Notes: generated by a model not told the origin, from the sequence alone. A DNA stretch of 45,395 nucleotides from Magnetococcales bacterium (GCA_015232365.1 JADFZU010000020.1:1-45395); one strand, 5' to 3'; shown: positions 34,118-44,517, counted from the stretch's first letter. Made by a program: numbers and translations.

Positions 34118-37100
34118 ATGAAAAATTTTGCACAGACCATGACTGACGGTTGGCGGTTTGCCGTAGACCGTGGCGGCACTTTTACCGACCTTGTTGCTAT
34201 TGACAATTTAGGACATATTCACCGGGATAAACTTCTATCTATAAGTGAACAATATGAGGATGCAGCAGTTGAAGGTATACGGCGTTTTTTAGGCTCCAAA
34301 GTTGGTGAAAAATTACCAAGGGAGCGGGTTGCATGGATTCGACTTGGAACTACTGTTGCTACCAACGCCCTGTTGGAGCGAAAAGGGGCAAGGGTTGGGC
34401 TGCTGATTAGCAATGGTTTTAGAGATCTGTTGGAGATTGGCTCAGGGCGTAGACCAGATCTTTTTGCTTTAGCAGTTCGCCGCCCCCAACTACTCTATCA
34501 TTGTGTTGAAGAGGTTGCCGAGCGGATGTCGGCAACCGGGCATCCTCTACAAGCTATAAATAGTGCTGCAACCCACAAAGCTTTGCAAACGTTGAAAGAT
34601 AAAGGAGCAACATCAATTGCCATAGTTTTTCTCCACGCCTGGAAAAATCCTCAGCATGAAATAGTTGCAGCCGGGATAGCCCAGAAGATGGGTTTTGCCC
34701 AGATTTCGGTCTCCCATAAAACCTTACCCATAATTCAGATTGTCGGCCGGGGTAGAACCACACTTATTGATGCCTACCTTACACCAGTTTTGCAGCACTA
34801 TATTCAGCATGTAAGGCGTTGGACCGGGGAGATACCTCTTCACTTCATGAGCAGTGCTGGTGGCCTGTTGATTCCTGAAGGGTTTACCGGCAAAGATGCA
34901 ATTCTCTCCGGGCCTGCAGGGGGGGTGACTGGTGTGGCTGGTGTTGCAGCTCAAAGTAACGACAGAGAGGTGATAGGCTTTGATATGGGCGGAACCTCTA
35001 CTGATGTTTGCCGTTATGATGGCAAGTTTGAAAAAGTATTGGATGCTGTGACCGCCGGCATTCGTTATCGTGCCCCTATGCTGAACGTTGAAACAGTTGC
35101 TGCAGGGGGAGGTTCCATTCTCCATTTTGATGGTCAAAAGCTTATGGTTGGGCCAGATTCTGCCGGATCAAACCCTGGCCCTGCCTGTTATGGCTTGGGT
35201 GGCCCTGGAACCATAACCGATGCCAACCTTGTTTTAGGACGTATTGTTCCTGATTTTTTTCCCAAACTTTTTGGTCCCAACCGGGATGGAGCTTTGGATC
35301 TTGGTGCGGCAAGGGAGCGCATCTCTGAGTTGTTGGAAAAGGTCAATGGTGTGACAGGCCAAAACTACACTATTGAGTCGTTGGCTTTGGGATATATCTG
35401 CATTGCCAATGAGGCTATGGGCCGCCCTGTTAAAAATCTATCGGTAGCCAGGGGGTATGATCTAAGAGAGCACGCTTTAATCTGTTTTGGCGGAGCAGGG
35501 GGGCAACATAGCTGTGGTATTGCCAGGGCTTTGAACATTAAAAAAGTTCGCATACACCCATTTGCTGGAGTGCTCTCTGCCTATGGTATTGCCATGGCAG
35601 CCCATGGCCGGACTCATGTTGAGAGTGTACTTACATTGTTGGATCCAGCAGAACTGCAAAAAATAAAAGTGCACTGTGATGAAGTTGCTCGAAGGCTGGA
35701 GAGACAACTTAACAGAGAGTTGAGTGGGTCTGGGCATGGAAACTTTGTCCGGCATATCTACCTTGATCTCAGAGTGCCTGGGAGTGACTCACCACTTAAC
35801 GTGGCTTTTGATTCTAATCTTGTAAGACTTGAAAAACAGTTTTCAAAACAGCACCGGCAACACTACGGATTTGAGCCTTCTACTTCATCTCTTGAACTTC
35901 TTAATCTGCGTATTGAGGTGGTTGAAGAGCAGGTAAAACAGGCCGATATAAAACCAGAAAAGAGTAGTGGCAAAACAGAAAAACCCAAACCTGAAAGAGA
36001 TGTGAAAGTTTGGTTTTCTGAGAGTGGGGCTACTAAAACCCCTCTATATAAACGAGAAAAACTTAAACCTGGCTTCCGCACTGCCGGGCCAGCTTTAATC
36101 GCTGAGCAACACTCCATCACTGTTGTCGAGCCGGGTTTTGTTGCTGATATATCCTCCAACGGTATTTTAAATCTTTGGCAAAAAGAGCTACAGAAAGAGC
36201 TGATTAGTCAACAGCTAGACCCGACTCTTCTTGAGCTTTTCAACCACCGTTTTTCCGGTATAGCAGGGAGAATGGGCGAGACTCTGCGTCGTACTGCCCA
36301 CTCCGTAAATATTAAAGAGCGGCTTGATTTTTCTTGTGCCCTGTTTGATGAAAAAGGCAGTTTGGTGGCAAACGCACCACATGTTCCGGTACACCTTGGG
36401 GCTATGGGAGCTACGGTAACCGCTCTTATTGATAAGTGGCTAGGGAGAATTCAACCGGGTGATGTCTATGTTGCAAACGACCCTGCAAACGGCGGCTCCC
36501 ACCTTCCAGATATCACCGTAATCAGCCCGGTTTTTCGCCATGGGGTTCTCAGTTTTTTCGTTGCATCCCGTGGTCATCATTCTGATATTGGTGGAATATC
36601 TCCCGGCTCCATGCCGCCGTTTGCCAGTTCACTTGATGAGGAGGGGGTTCTTCTTGATTGTGAACTGCTGGTTAGGGGTGGAGAGTTTCGTTGTGAGCAT
36701 ATTACCGCTCTGTTAAGTAGACCACCATTTCCAGCTAGAAACATCCCAGAGAGGCTCTCTGACCTTAGGGCAATGGTTGCAGCAGGTGAGCGAGGTGTGC
36801 AGGAGTTGATTGGTCTGTGTAATCTTTATGGGGATGGGGTTGTTAGCAGCTATATGGGTTATATGCGCAACAACTCCAGCCACGCCATGGAGATGGTGCT
36901 TGAACAGTTTTTACAGGATAATGAGTCCTGGTCTGGGAGTTTTTCCGACCAGTTGGATGGCGGTGAAAAAATAGCGGTTAAGATCGATATTTTTCGCGGT
37001 AAAAATGGCAAGGCTTGTGCCACAATAGATTTTACAGGTAGTGCTCCGCCTCATTCAGGTAATCTCAACGCTCCGCCTGCTATTACCAGGGCGGCGGTTC

Positions 37101-37789
37101 TATATGTTTTCAGGACTATTATCAAAGATAATATTCCTTTAAATGATGGCTGCCTTCTGCCAATTACCATAAAGATTCCCAAAAACTGTCTGCTAAATCC
37201 TCCAGCCAATAGTGCGGTATCAGGCGGCAATGTGGAAAGTTCGCAAAGGATAGTTGATGTTTTGTATGGAGCATTGGGAGTTGCTGCTGCCTCTCAAGGG
37301 ACCATGAACAATTTTCTTTTTGGCAACCAAGATGGTTCTGGCAGTCAATATTATGAGACAATCGCTGGTGGTTCTGGGGCTATCCAAGGTTTTGATGGAG
37401 CCTCTGGAGTTCAGGTCCATATGACAAACACCAGGATCACCGACCCGGAGGTCTTAGAACAGCGTTTTCCCCAGGTCAGATTAGAGTGTTTTTCTCTTAG
37501 AAAAGGTTCTGGAGGAGGCGGTGAGTGGAGTGGTGGTGATGGCGTTGTTCGCAGCTTTGTTTTCACCGCACCATTAACCATAACCTTGCTTTCGCAAAGA
37601 CGATTATTCCAGCCATATGGTTGCAGAGGTGGGGAGCCGGGCAAGGTAGGTAAAAATCTGCTATGGCAAGTTGGAGATAGAGAGCCGCAACTTATGCCGG
37701 GTAGTTTTCAAAAGAGTGTTAAAGCCGGGGACCGTCTGGAGATAAGAACGCCAGGAGGTGGTGGTTTTGGAAAGAAAAAAAACCCATAG
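34118..37789 (+). CDS. 5-oxoprolinase (ATP-hydrolysing), HyuA-HyuB fusion
   Basis: 1223 residues, the length expected of single-chain OplAH enzymes. It hydrolyses 5-oxoproline to glutamate using ATP. The N-terminal hydantoinase/oxoprolinase A domain starts WRFAVDRGGTFTDLVAID (ATP-binding acidic/glycine motif), with VRLGTTVATNALLERKG-like and DMGGTSTDVCRYDG stretches. The B domain begins near residue 700 (LLELFNHRFSGIAGRMGETLRRTAHS; NAPHVPVHLGAMG; VYVANDPANGGSHLPDI) and ends with the glycine-rich TPGGGGFG. ATG at 34118 used; an alternative is seven codons in. The gene stands alone and has no evident link to its neighbours. Confidence 0.93.
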   Translation: MKNFAQTMTDGWRFAVDRGGTFTDLVAIDNLGHIHRDKLLSISEQYEDAAVEGIRRFLGSKVGEKLPRERVAWIRLGTTVATNALLERKGARVGLLISNGFRDLLEIGSGRRPDLFALAVRRPQLLYHCVEEVAERMSATGHPLQAINSAATHKALQTLKDKGATSIAIVFLHAWKNPQHEIVAAGIAQKMGFAQISVSHKTLPIIQIVGRGRTTLIDAYLTPVLQHYIQHVRRWTGEIPLHFMSSAGGLLIPEGFTGKDAILSGPAGGVTGVAGVAAQSNDREVIGFDMGGTSTDVCRYDGKFEKVLDAVTAGIRYRAPMLNVETVAAGGGSILHFDGQKLMVGPDSAGSNPGPACYGLGGPGTITDANLVLGRIVPDFFPKLFGPNRDGALDLGAARERISELLEKVNGVTGQNYTIESLALGYICIANEAMGRPVKNLSVARGYDLREHALICFGGAGGQHSCGIARALNIKKVRIHPFAGVLSAYGIAMAAHGRTHVESVLTLLDPAELQKIKVHCDEVARRLERQLNRELSGSGHGNFVRHIYLDLRVPGSDSPLNVAFDSNLVRLEKQFSKQHRQHYGFEPSTSSLELLNLRIEVVEEQVKQADIKPEKSSGKTEKPKPERDVKVWFSESGATKTPLYKREKLKPGFRTAGPALIAEQHSITVVEPGFVADISSNGILNLWQKELQKELISQQLDPTLLELFNHRFSGIAGRMGETLRRTAHSVNIKERLDFSCALFDEKGSLVANAPHVPVHLGAMGATVTALIDKWLGRIQPGDVYVANDPANGGSHLPDITVISPVFRHGVLSFFVASRGHHSDIGGISPGSMPPFASSLDEEGVLLDCELLVRGGEFRCEHITALLSRPPFPARNIPERLSDLRAMVAAGERGVQELIGLCNLYGDGVVSSYMGYMRNNSSHAMEMVLEQFLQDNESWSGSFSDQLDGGEKIAVKIDIFRGKNGKACATIDFTGSAPPHSGNLNAPPAITRAAVLYVFRTIIKDNIPLNDGCLLPITIKIPKNCLLNPPANSAVSGGNVESSQRIVDVLYGALGVAAASQGTMNNFLFGNQDGSGSQYYETIAGGSGAIQGFDGASGVQVHMTNTRITDPEVLEQRFPQVRLECFSLRKGSGGGGEWSGGDGVVRSFVFTAPLTITLLSQRRLFQPYGCRGGEPGKVGKNLLWQVGDREPQLMPGSFQKSVKAGDRLEIRTPGGGGFGKKKNP

Positions 37790-37828
37790 TCAGTTTTTGT
37801 TGTTTTACAGTTTTGCCAGCAGTATTTA

Positions 37829-38170
37829 TCAGATAAAAACATCTATTACAGTACCTGAAAAATAATTAAAGCTCAGTAGTTTGCTCAAATTAGCTGCTGT
37901 AACCGGGTAGTGTGGAGTTTGGCGACTGTAGGTGGCTTGCATGTGCCCCCCCTTTTTTTGTGGAGTTTGAACAGTATGTTTTCTCTTCTCCATCCGGTCT
38001 TCGTGAGTTGGGGTTGACCTCTCTATCTCTTTAAGGGAGCGGATGCTCTCGATATCAAATGTTTCGTTGTCATCGGTCTGAATATCATGGGTTTTCTGCT
38101 CTCTTGCCGCAGCTCTTTGGAGTCCGTTGCTAATACCAAAAACAGTTATTGTCTGTAGATAATTTATCAC
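37829..38170 (-). CDS. Small hypothetical protein
   Basis: 113 residues from a GTG start that has a strong AGGAG 8 bases upstream, the main reason for accepting it. The sequence is polar and charged (Lys, Arg, Glu, Thr, His), with a mixed acidic segment at about 30-50 and no signal peptide, membrane helix or known motif. It lies between the convergent 3' end of the 5-oxoprolinase gene and the 3' end of selD. Function unknown. Confidence 0.45.
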   Translation of the reverse strand: MINYLQTITVFGISNGLQRAAAREQKTHDIQTDDNETFDIESIRSLKEIERSTPTHEDRMEKRKHTVQTPQKKGGHMQATYSRQTPHYPVTAANLSKLLSFNYFSGTVIDVFI

Positions 38171-38391
38171 CTTTCAAGCTCCTTTCAGCGACTGTTTTCA
38201 GTTCCTGAGCAGAGGTTAAAAACTGTTTTTTTGCGTTTTAAACAGTTAAGGTTAAATTTTATTCTATCTATACTTCTTAGATATGGATTTTATGAAAAAG
38301 TTCAGTTGAGGTGTTGGCTTTAGTTGCTGATTAAGTGCCCAAATACTGCGGTTGCCAGTAGGTTGAATATTGGCATTGTTAGTATAATCTG

Positions 38392-39441
38392 CTATTCAAC
38401 CATGATCATAGACTCGGAACCACTCGCTTTTTTATCTAATATCTCTCCAAATGGTTGTAAGAATAGTCCGTCTTCCTTTGCCGTGGAGAGAAACGTATTT
38501 ATGTGTTCCGGGGCTACCGCTACCAATAAACCGCCACTGGTTTGCGGATCGCAAAGAATCGCCTTTGATGTATCATCCACACCTCTAACCCGGTGACCGT
38601 AACTGGACCAGTTGCGGTTGGTGCCACCAGGAAATGCCCCGGCGTCAATATAGTCTTTCAGTCCATCGATCACGGGAATTTTAGCTCTATCAAGAACAGC
38701 ATGAATATCACTGCCAACACACATTTCGTAAAGGTGTCCCAACAGGCCGAATCCTGTAACGTCAGTCATAGCCTGCACACCGTCAAGCTGAGCAAAACGG
38801 TAGCCGATATTGTTAAGGCGTGTCATGGAGTCTATTGCCACTCCTGTATGTTCCGGCTTCAGAATCGCTTTTTTCTCTGCTGTGGTCAGTATTCCAACCC
38901 CCAATGGTTTTGTTAGAAACAGTTGTGCTCCCGGTTTTGCTGTATTATTGCGTTTCAAATGGGAGATCTTGACCTGCCCGGTCACTGCAAGACCAAAAAT
39001 TGGCTCAGAAATATCGATGCTGTGACCGCCAGCTAGGGATATACCTGCCTGCTGACAGACGGTGCGAGCACCAGAAATCACCTGTTTAGCAATATCAGCA
39101 GATAGTTTTTTCAATGGCCAACCTAAAATAGCGATAGCTACCAGAGGCTGCCCTCCCATGGCATAGACATCACTGATGGCATTAACCGATGCAATTTTTC
39201 CAAAAAGAGAAGGATCATTGACGATTGGAGTAAAAAAGTCAGTAGTGCTGACCAGTGCATTACCATTGCCCAAGTCATAGACTGCTGCATCATCGTTGCT
39301 GTCGTTACCGACCAGTAACTTGTCATCGGTAGCGAGGGGGTGGAAGGTGCTGCTATCGAGAATCAGTTGCAAATCTTTTGGAGAAATTTTGCATCCACAG
39401 CCTCCTCCCGTACTGAAAGCAGTTAGTTTAATTGTCTCCAC
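38392..39441 (-). CDS. selD: Selenide, water dikinase (selenophosphate synthetase)
   Basis: 349 residues. It makes selenophosphate from selenide and ATP, the selenium donor for selenocysteine and 2-selenouridine. The N-terminal catalytic loop is STGGGCGCKISP, with Cys15 in the position of the catalytic Cys/Sec and the nearby Lys conserved. The AIRS-like core shows GNDSNDDAAVYDLGNGNALVST-type metal-binding Asp residues, IVNDPSLFGKIASVNAISD, and TDVTGFGLLGHL. Start GTG with AAGGAA 9 bases upstream. No selA, selB, selenocysteine tRNA or selU is in the window. Confidence 0.96.
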   Translation of the reverse strand: METIKLTAFSTGGGCGCKISPKDLQLILDSSTFHPLATDDKLLVGNDSNDDAAVYDLGNGNALVSTTDFFTPIVNDPSLFGKIASVNAISDVYAMGGQPLVAIAILGWPLKKLSADIAKQVISGARTVCQQAGISLAGGHSIDISEPIFGLAVTGQVKISHLKRNNTAKPGAQLFLTKPLGVGILTTAEKKAILKPEHTGVAIDSMTRLNNIGYRFAQLDGVQAMTDVTGFGLLGHLYEMCVGSDIHAVLDRAKIPVIDGLKDYIDAGAFPGGTNRNWSSYGHRVRGVDDTSKAILCDPQTSGGLLVAVAPEHINTFLSTAKEDGLFLQPFGEILDKKASGSESMIMVE

Positions 39442-39997
39442 AAGACTGTTCCTTAAATAAATTTATCATCTGCTTAATCCGATATTTTTCAAGTTTTAGC
39501 AAGAATCTAACAAAACAGATCGAACTGTATCATGTTTCTGCTGTTTATGAATTGAAAATAAGAGTATCTAGCTGGTAATCTTGGCCTGGATTTGTTGGAT
39601 CAAATCAAAGCTGGTAATCTTTGCAAAATCTAAAATAATCTGTATTTTTTTGTACTACGCAAAGTCAATGAAAGTTAACATAAAAAATTCCAAATAGTTG
39701 TATATTAACGGCAATGTATTGGTATTCAGATCCATTTATAATAGATAGAATTTTTTGATTGGTGTTGGTATTGATATGGAATTCGGATACACTGCGGTGT
39801 TTAGGTTGAAAATTTAAAATAGAAGAAAATTATCAATATAAGAACAATAATCTAAACTGCTAATTTATCTACCCCTCCGATAATTTACAAGAATGTGATA
39901 AAATCTGGACCAGAAGAGCAAACTGGAGTCGTAATTGTTGGTCTGAATTGTTGGTTCAACTATAAATAGCCTCAAACCAAGTAAAGGTATGGCATGT
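39442..39997. other. AT-rich intergenic region upstream of a membrane glycosyltransferase candidate
   Basis: About 550 bases without a gene. AT-rich, with short direct repeats: AGCTGGTAATCTT twice within 50 bases (near 39569 and 39610), and AATTGTTGGT-type repeats close to the downstream gene (near 39930-39955). No tRNA, hairpin terminator or ORF with a ribosome-binding site was found. It should contain promoters for selD (left) and for the plus-strand gene (right). Confidence 0.4.
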
Positions 39998-41830
39998 ATG
40001 TTATATAATTTTAAGGTTAAGTTGGAGGTTGTCTGGCTGTTGTTTATTGCAGTTGGGTTGATAATAATTCATGACCAGATGTTTGGTGCTTTTCTACCTG
40101 GAGCAAACGGTCTTGTCGGTCATGATTTCTCCCTTGGACTGCCTGCTCTGTTGGACCACTATTACTGGACAATTAATAACGGCATATTTTCCCAGCCCTG
40201 GTTTACCCCCTCTTTTTGTGGTGGTATTCCCGTCTTTGCATCTCCTCTTGGCAGCTTTGCTGTTTCTGAATTTCTAGTCAATTTTTTTGATCCGTTAACG
40301 GCGATTAGAGTAACCATGCTGTTGTTTAGTATCATAGGTTTTGTGGGAGCATGGCTGCTATTACGGGGTCCATTTGCCCTATCTATCCAAGGGGCGGCTG
40401 TTGGTGCTGCTCTTTTTCAGTTTAACAGTTTTTTTGCCCATCGTATGATTGTCGGGCACTCTGGGTTCCATAGTTTTATGCTGGCCCCTCTGTTGGCATG
40501 GCTTTTGTTGCGAGGGATAGGTGGTGAAAAGTCCTGCTCTAAAAGTCAGAGCCTCTACTACACGATTTTGGCAGCACTGGTTCTTACCTACCCCATTTGG
40601 TCGGCTTCTGCCCACCTGCTAGTGCCAATGGTTCTGGCCGTTACTGCAATAGGCTTGATCTATCAACTTAGAAACGGTAAATGGTCCTGGGAGTTTTGGT
40701 TCCGCCTTGCCGGGACTATAGTTCTGTTTTTTACTCTTGTTATGGCAAAACTGGTAGCTGTTTTTGCCTATCTTGAGCAGTTTAGCCGTACCCACTATAA
40801 GCTGCCGGGGGCAGATGGGATTTATAACTCTTTAGAGCTGATTTTTCGCTCTCTATTTATTGCCCCTCCCCATGAGCTGGCAAAAGCTACAATGAAGAAT
40901 CAACAGTGGCTATTAGACCGCCACGAATTTGAATATAATATAACCTGGGTGGCACTACTGCTGATTTTACTGGGGGCCGGAGATTGGTTGTGGAAAAATC
41001 GCCAGTTCTGGAGTAAGGTCTCCACCATTCAATGGCTGATTACCGGGCTGATGGTTTTTGTTATAGCAACTCCAGTTGCAGTCAACATCTATACCCCAGA
41101 GTGGAACGCAATTTTAAAGCAGATTCCCATCATAAAAAGCAGTAGCAATCTTGTACGTTGGTTTTGTGCTTACATACCAATAGGTGCTTTGGCTGCAGCT
41201 TTAGCTCTGGACCGTATAGCCCCCGGTAGAAGCAAAGGAGTTGCGGCTGCATCAATGGCTATTTCAGCTATAATAATTATAAACTTCAATACCGACCGGG
41301 AGTTTTACGCCAAACAGTCTTATAATCCGGCACCAATTGTTGACGCTTATAACCAAGAAAAGTCAGCCGATTGGTCTCCGTCTATAACGGCTCTTTCAGT
41401 AAATCTAAATAATAAAAGACAGATAGTTCTTCTCGGCAACCGTAACGATGCAGTTCTAAAAGGTTATAGCTCTCTCTTTTGCTATCAGCCAATTTTTGGT
41501 TACCGTCTGGAATCATTCCCCTGGAAACCACTACACCCAGGATCGGTTCTTGATGTGGCAAACGGGCTGTACAACATGAAAAACCCAGCCTGCTATGTAG
41601 CACCAGAGGAGAATAACTGCAAACCAGGTGGACACTTTCTTGCCAGTCAAATCAATGAGATTAATAATTTTGTAAACTATCGACCATTTACCTTTAAATA
41701 TCCAAAAAATTATGAAAAAGCCCGGTTTGTCAGCAGCACAGTTGGAATTTTGTTGCTGCTAATACTAATGTTTCCAATTTTGATAACAGTTAAAAGTTGG
41801 ACACAGGTTTTGATAAAAGAGAAAAAATGA
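39998..41830 (+). CDS. Polytopic membrane protein, possible GT-C-type glycosyltransferase
   Basis: 610 residues from ATG 39998, which has AAAGG 10 bases upstream; ATG 39989 lies right against the same site. About 11-12 hydrophobic helices: the first is VVWLLFIAVGLIII, then a large extracytoplasmic loop with GHDFSLGLPALLDHYYW and QPWFTPSFCGGIP. A first periplasmic loop with acidic residues, many aromatic residues and a ~150-residue soluble C-terminal part are the architecture of GT-C (polyprenyl-phosphate sugar-dependent) transferases, but no family motif is certain. It precedes the TPR-GT9 gene by 9 bases, so the two are probably one operon. Confidence 0.6.
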   Translation: MLYNFKVKLEVVWLLFIAVGLIIIHDQMFGAFLPGANGLVGHDFSLGLPALLDHYYWTINNGIFSQPWFTPSFCGGIPVFASPLGSFAVSEFLVNFFDPLTAIRVTMLLFSIIGFVGAWLLLRGPFALSIQGAAVGAALFQFNSFFAHRMIVGHSGFHSFMLAPLLAWLLLRGIGGEKSCSKSQSLYYTILAALVLTYPIWSASAHLLVPMVLAVTAIGLIYQLRNGKWSWEFWFRLAGTIVLFFTLVMAKLVAVFAYLEQFSRTHYKLPGADGIYNSLELIFRSLFIAPPHELAKATMKNQQWLLDRHEFEYNITWVALLLILLGAGDWLWKNRQFWSKVSTIQWLITGLMVFVIATPVAVNIYTPEWNAILKQIPIIKSSSNLVRWFCAYIPIGALAAALALDRIAPGRSKGVAAASMAISAIIIINFNTDREFYAKQSYNPAPIVDAYNQEKSADWSPSITALSVNLNNKRQIVLLGNRNDAVLKGYSSLFCYQPIFGYRLESFPWKPLHPGSVLDVANGLYNMKNPACYVAPEENNCKPGGHFLASQINEINNFVNYRPFTFKYPKNYEKARFVSSTVGILLLLILMFPILITVKSWTQVLIKEKK

Positions 41831-41839
41831 GTTGGAGAG

Positions 41840-44449
41840 ATGAGCGATAACCATGATACTTCTATCAGTAGTGACAATCAAGGCCAACTGACAGTCGCTG
41901 ATGCATATATGATTGCTGTAGAACATGTGAGCGCTGAACGTTTTGGTGAGGCTGACAGGCTATGTACAGCAATAGTTCAGGCTGTCCCCAACCATATAGA
42001 TGCCCTAAATTTACTTGGGATTATTGGTCAAAAACTCAACCGTCATGATCTGGCTGTAGAGCAGTTTCAGCGAGCTATTGCCGTCGATAGTAGCGGGGCT
42101 GTGTTGTACTACAACTTGGCAACATCTCTCTACCCTCTTGGCCGTAGAGAAGAGGCTATAGAAGCTCTGCAAACCGCTTTGGAAAAATCCCCTGGTGATA
42201 TTCAGATAACTGAATATTTAAAGGCTATCAGTAACACTTCTTTAACAGAGACTTCAGTAGATTACAGCTCTATGAGTGCTGATGATCTTTTAAAAAAAGG
42301 GGTTGCACTACATCAATCAGGCATGGTTGACGAAGCTTTGAAATTATATCGAAGATCTCTTGAAATCCAGCCATTGCAAGCCTCTGCACATTCCAATATT
42401 GGCGTTATACTACAGAGCCAGGGCAAGCTTGATGATGCTGTTTTTAACTTTAAAAAAGCTATAAAAATCCAACCCGACTATACCCAGGCCTACAACAACC
42501 TTGGTGCAGTTCTGCAAGAACAAAACAGGTTTGATGAAGCTGTTTTCAATTTGGAAAAAGCCATAGCAGTTAGCCCAAAATATGCTGAAGCATACAATAA
42601 TCTTGGTAACGTGAAGAAGGCTCAAGGCAAGTTTGAAGAAGCCATGGTTAGTTACCAACAAGCTACAGACTTAATGCCTGAGTTTGTCCAAGCCCATTAT
42701 AATCTTGGTACTGTTTTACAAAAGCAGGGTAGGGTGGTTGAGGCGGTTGAAAGTTATCAAAAAGCACTTTCAATACATCCAGATTTAGCTGAAGCCCACT
42801 ACAATCTTGGTATTATTCACCAAGAGCAAGGAGATATGGATAAGGCTGTTGCAAGTTGTCAAAAAGCTATTGCCATCAAGCCTGGTTTTGCTGAGGCTCA
42901 CTGTGTTCTTGGCACTGCTTTGCAAAGAGAGGGAAAACTTGAAGAGGCGGCTGCATGTCAGCAGAGAGCAATTTCAATTAAGCCCGGTTATGCCGAGGCT
43001 TATATCTCTCTTGGTATTGTCCAAAAAGAGCAGGGTAACTTGGCTGCTGCGATTGCCAGCTACCAGAAAGCTATAACAATCAAACCGAATTATCCAGAAG
43101 CTTATAACAATCTTGGCAACACTCTAAAAGAGCAGGATAGACTGAATGAAGCTATTTCCAATTACCAAAAAGCCATCGCTATAAAGGCAAACTATGCTGA
43201 AGCATACAGAAATCTTGGGGCAGCATTTCAAGAACAAGGCTGTCTGGATGCTGCTGTGGAGGCCTGCCAAAAAGCTATATCTATTAAACCGGATTATGCC
43301 GAGGCTTATTACATAATTGGCAATAGCTTGATGGAGCAGATGAGCTTGGATGCAGCGGTAGAAAACTACCAAAAAGCTATCGCCATTAAACCAGATTATC
43401 CTGATGCCTATTGCAACCTTGGTAATGCTCGAAACAAACAAGCTAAAATTGAAGAGGCGGTTAATAGCTACCAAAAAGCTATAGCTCTTAAACCCAACCA
43501 TGCCGAGGCCCACTTCAATCTCAGTACCAATCTGTTATTAATTGGAGACTATGAGTCAGGCTGGAAGGAGTATGAATACCGCTTTTTGTGTAGAGAAGTG
43601 AGTTATGATAATTACCAGCAGCCCAGATGGGATGGTAGTCGGTTGGATGGAAAAACTATTCTGCTTCACCATGAACAGGGCTTTGGCGATACATTGCAGT
43701 GTATTCGCTATGTTGAATTGGTCAAAAATTTGGGGGCAACTGTAATAGTATACTGTCAAAAACCACTTGGTAGTTTACTCCAGGGAATGGAGCATATTGA
43801 TAAACTTTGTACATCAACAGACTCCATACCAGCTTTTGACTGCCAGCTCCCACTTTTTAGTCTGCCTCTGTTATTTGGCACGACTCTTGAGACAATTCCT
43901 GAAAATAGCCCTTATATCTATCCTGACCAGCTCCTGGTAAAAAAATTCAGTCAGCGTCTTGAAGGGGTAAAAGGTTTTAAGGTGGGTATAGTTTGGCAAG
44001 GTAGTCCGCGTCATAATAGAAATTGGTACCGCTCTGTTGACCCGGCTATTCTGATAAAACTGTTTAGCATTGAAGGAGCGGTTTTCATCAGCCTGCAAAA
44101 AGAGGCAAAAGAGTCTGATCTTGAACTTCTCTCCAAGCAAGATAATTTCATTGATATAAGTGCTGAGCTAAATGATTTTTCAGATACAGCGGCAGCTATG
44201 GCTAATCTTGACCTGATGATATCGGTGGATACCTCAGTAGTGCATTTATCTGGAGCACTGGCTTGCCCATCTTGGGTTATGTTGTCGTATATTCCAGATT
44301 GGAGATGGTTATTAGAAGGAGAAGATTCTCCTTGGTATCCATCGGCTCGCCTGTTTAGGCAGTCGAAACATGGCAACTGGGACAGTGTAATTGAAAGTGT
44401 GTTTAGTAATTTAACAAATCTAGTGAAGGGTGAAAATCCGGGTTTATAG
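41840..44449 (+). CDS. TPR protein with C-terminal GT9-like glycosyltransferase domain
   Basis: 869 residues. The shared N-terminal module (LTVADAYMIAVEHVSAERFGEADRLC) and spacer (LLKKGVALHQSG) are as in the GT41-like paralogue, followed by about thirteen TPRs. From about residue 570 the sequence resembles the ADP-heptose:LPS heptosyltransferase (GT9) C-terminal region seen in many TPR proteins: GKTILLHHEQGFGDTLQCIRY, FKVGIVWQGSPRHNRNWYRS and LDLMISVDTSVVHLSGAL. It may transfer a sugar to a TPR-recruited target. GGAG is unusually close (2 bases) to the ATG. It follows the membrane protein gene by 9 bases. Confidence 0.87.
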   Translation: MSDNHDTSISSDNQGQLTVADAYMIAVEHVSAERFGEADRLCTAIVQAVPNHIDALNLLGIIGQKLNRHDLAVEQFQRAIAVDSSGAVLYYNLATSLYPLGRREEAIEALQTALEKSPGDIQITEYLKAISNTSLTETSVDYSSMSADDLLKKGVALHQSGMVDEALKLYRRSLEIQPLQASAHSNIGVILQSQGKLDDAVFNFKKAIKIQPDYTQAYNNLGAVLQEQNRFDEAVFNLEKAIAVSPKYAEAYNNLGNVKKAQGKFEEAMVSYQQATDLMPEFVQAHYNLGTVLQKQGRVVEAVESYQKALSIHPDLAEAHYNLGIIHQEQGDMDKAVASCQKAIAIKPGFAEAHCVLGTALQREGKLEEAAACQQRAISIKPGYAEAYISLGIVQKEQGNLAAAIASYQKAITIKPNYPEAYNNLGNTLKEQDRLNEAISNYQKAIAIKANYAEAYRNLGAAFQEQGCLDAAVEACQKAISIKPDYAEAYYIIGNSLMEQMSLDAAVENYQKAIAIKPDYPDAYCNLGNARNKQAKIEEAVNSYQKAIALKPNHAEAHFNLSTNLLLIGDYESGWKEYEYRFLCREVSYDNYQQPRWDGSRLDGKTILLHHEQGFGDTLQCIRYVELVKNLGATVIVYCQKPLGSLLQGMEHIDKLCTSTDSIPAFDCQLPLFSLPLLFGTTLETIPENSPYIYPDQLLVKKFSQRLEGVKGFKVGIVWQGSPRHNRNWYRSVDPAILIKLFSIEGAVFISLQKEAKESDLELLSKQDNFIDISAELNDFSDTAAAMANLDLMISVDTSVVHLSGALACPSWVMLSYIPDWRWLLEGEDSPWYPSARLFRQSKHGNWDSVIESVFSNLTNLVKGENPGL

Positions 44450-44517
44450 AGTTGCAACAATAATCTGGATAATTCTCTCTGTCTTTTTAAATATAGGGAA
44501 AAAAGAGGAATCAGCAA

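Noticed and set aside
25438-44449. Regular ~102-base periodicity suggestive of tandem DNA repeats or CRISPR
   Set aside because: It is the 34-codon TPR repeat in coding sequence, with diverged units and no spacer structure.
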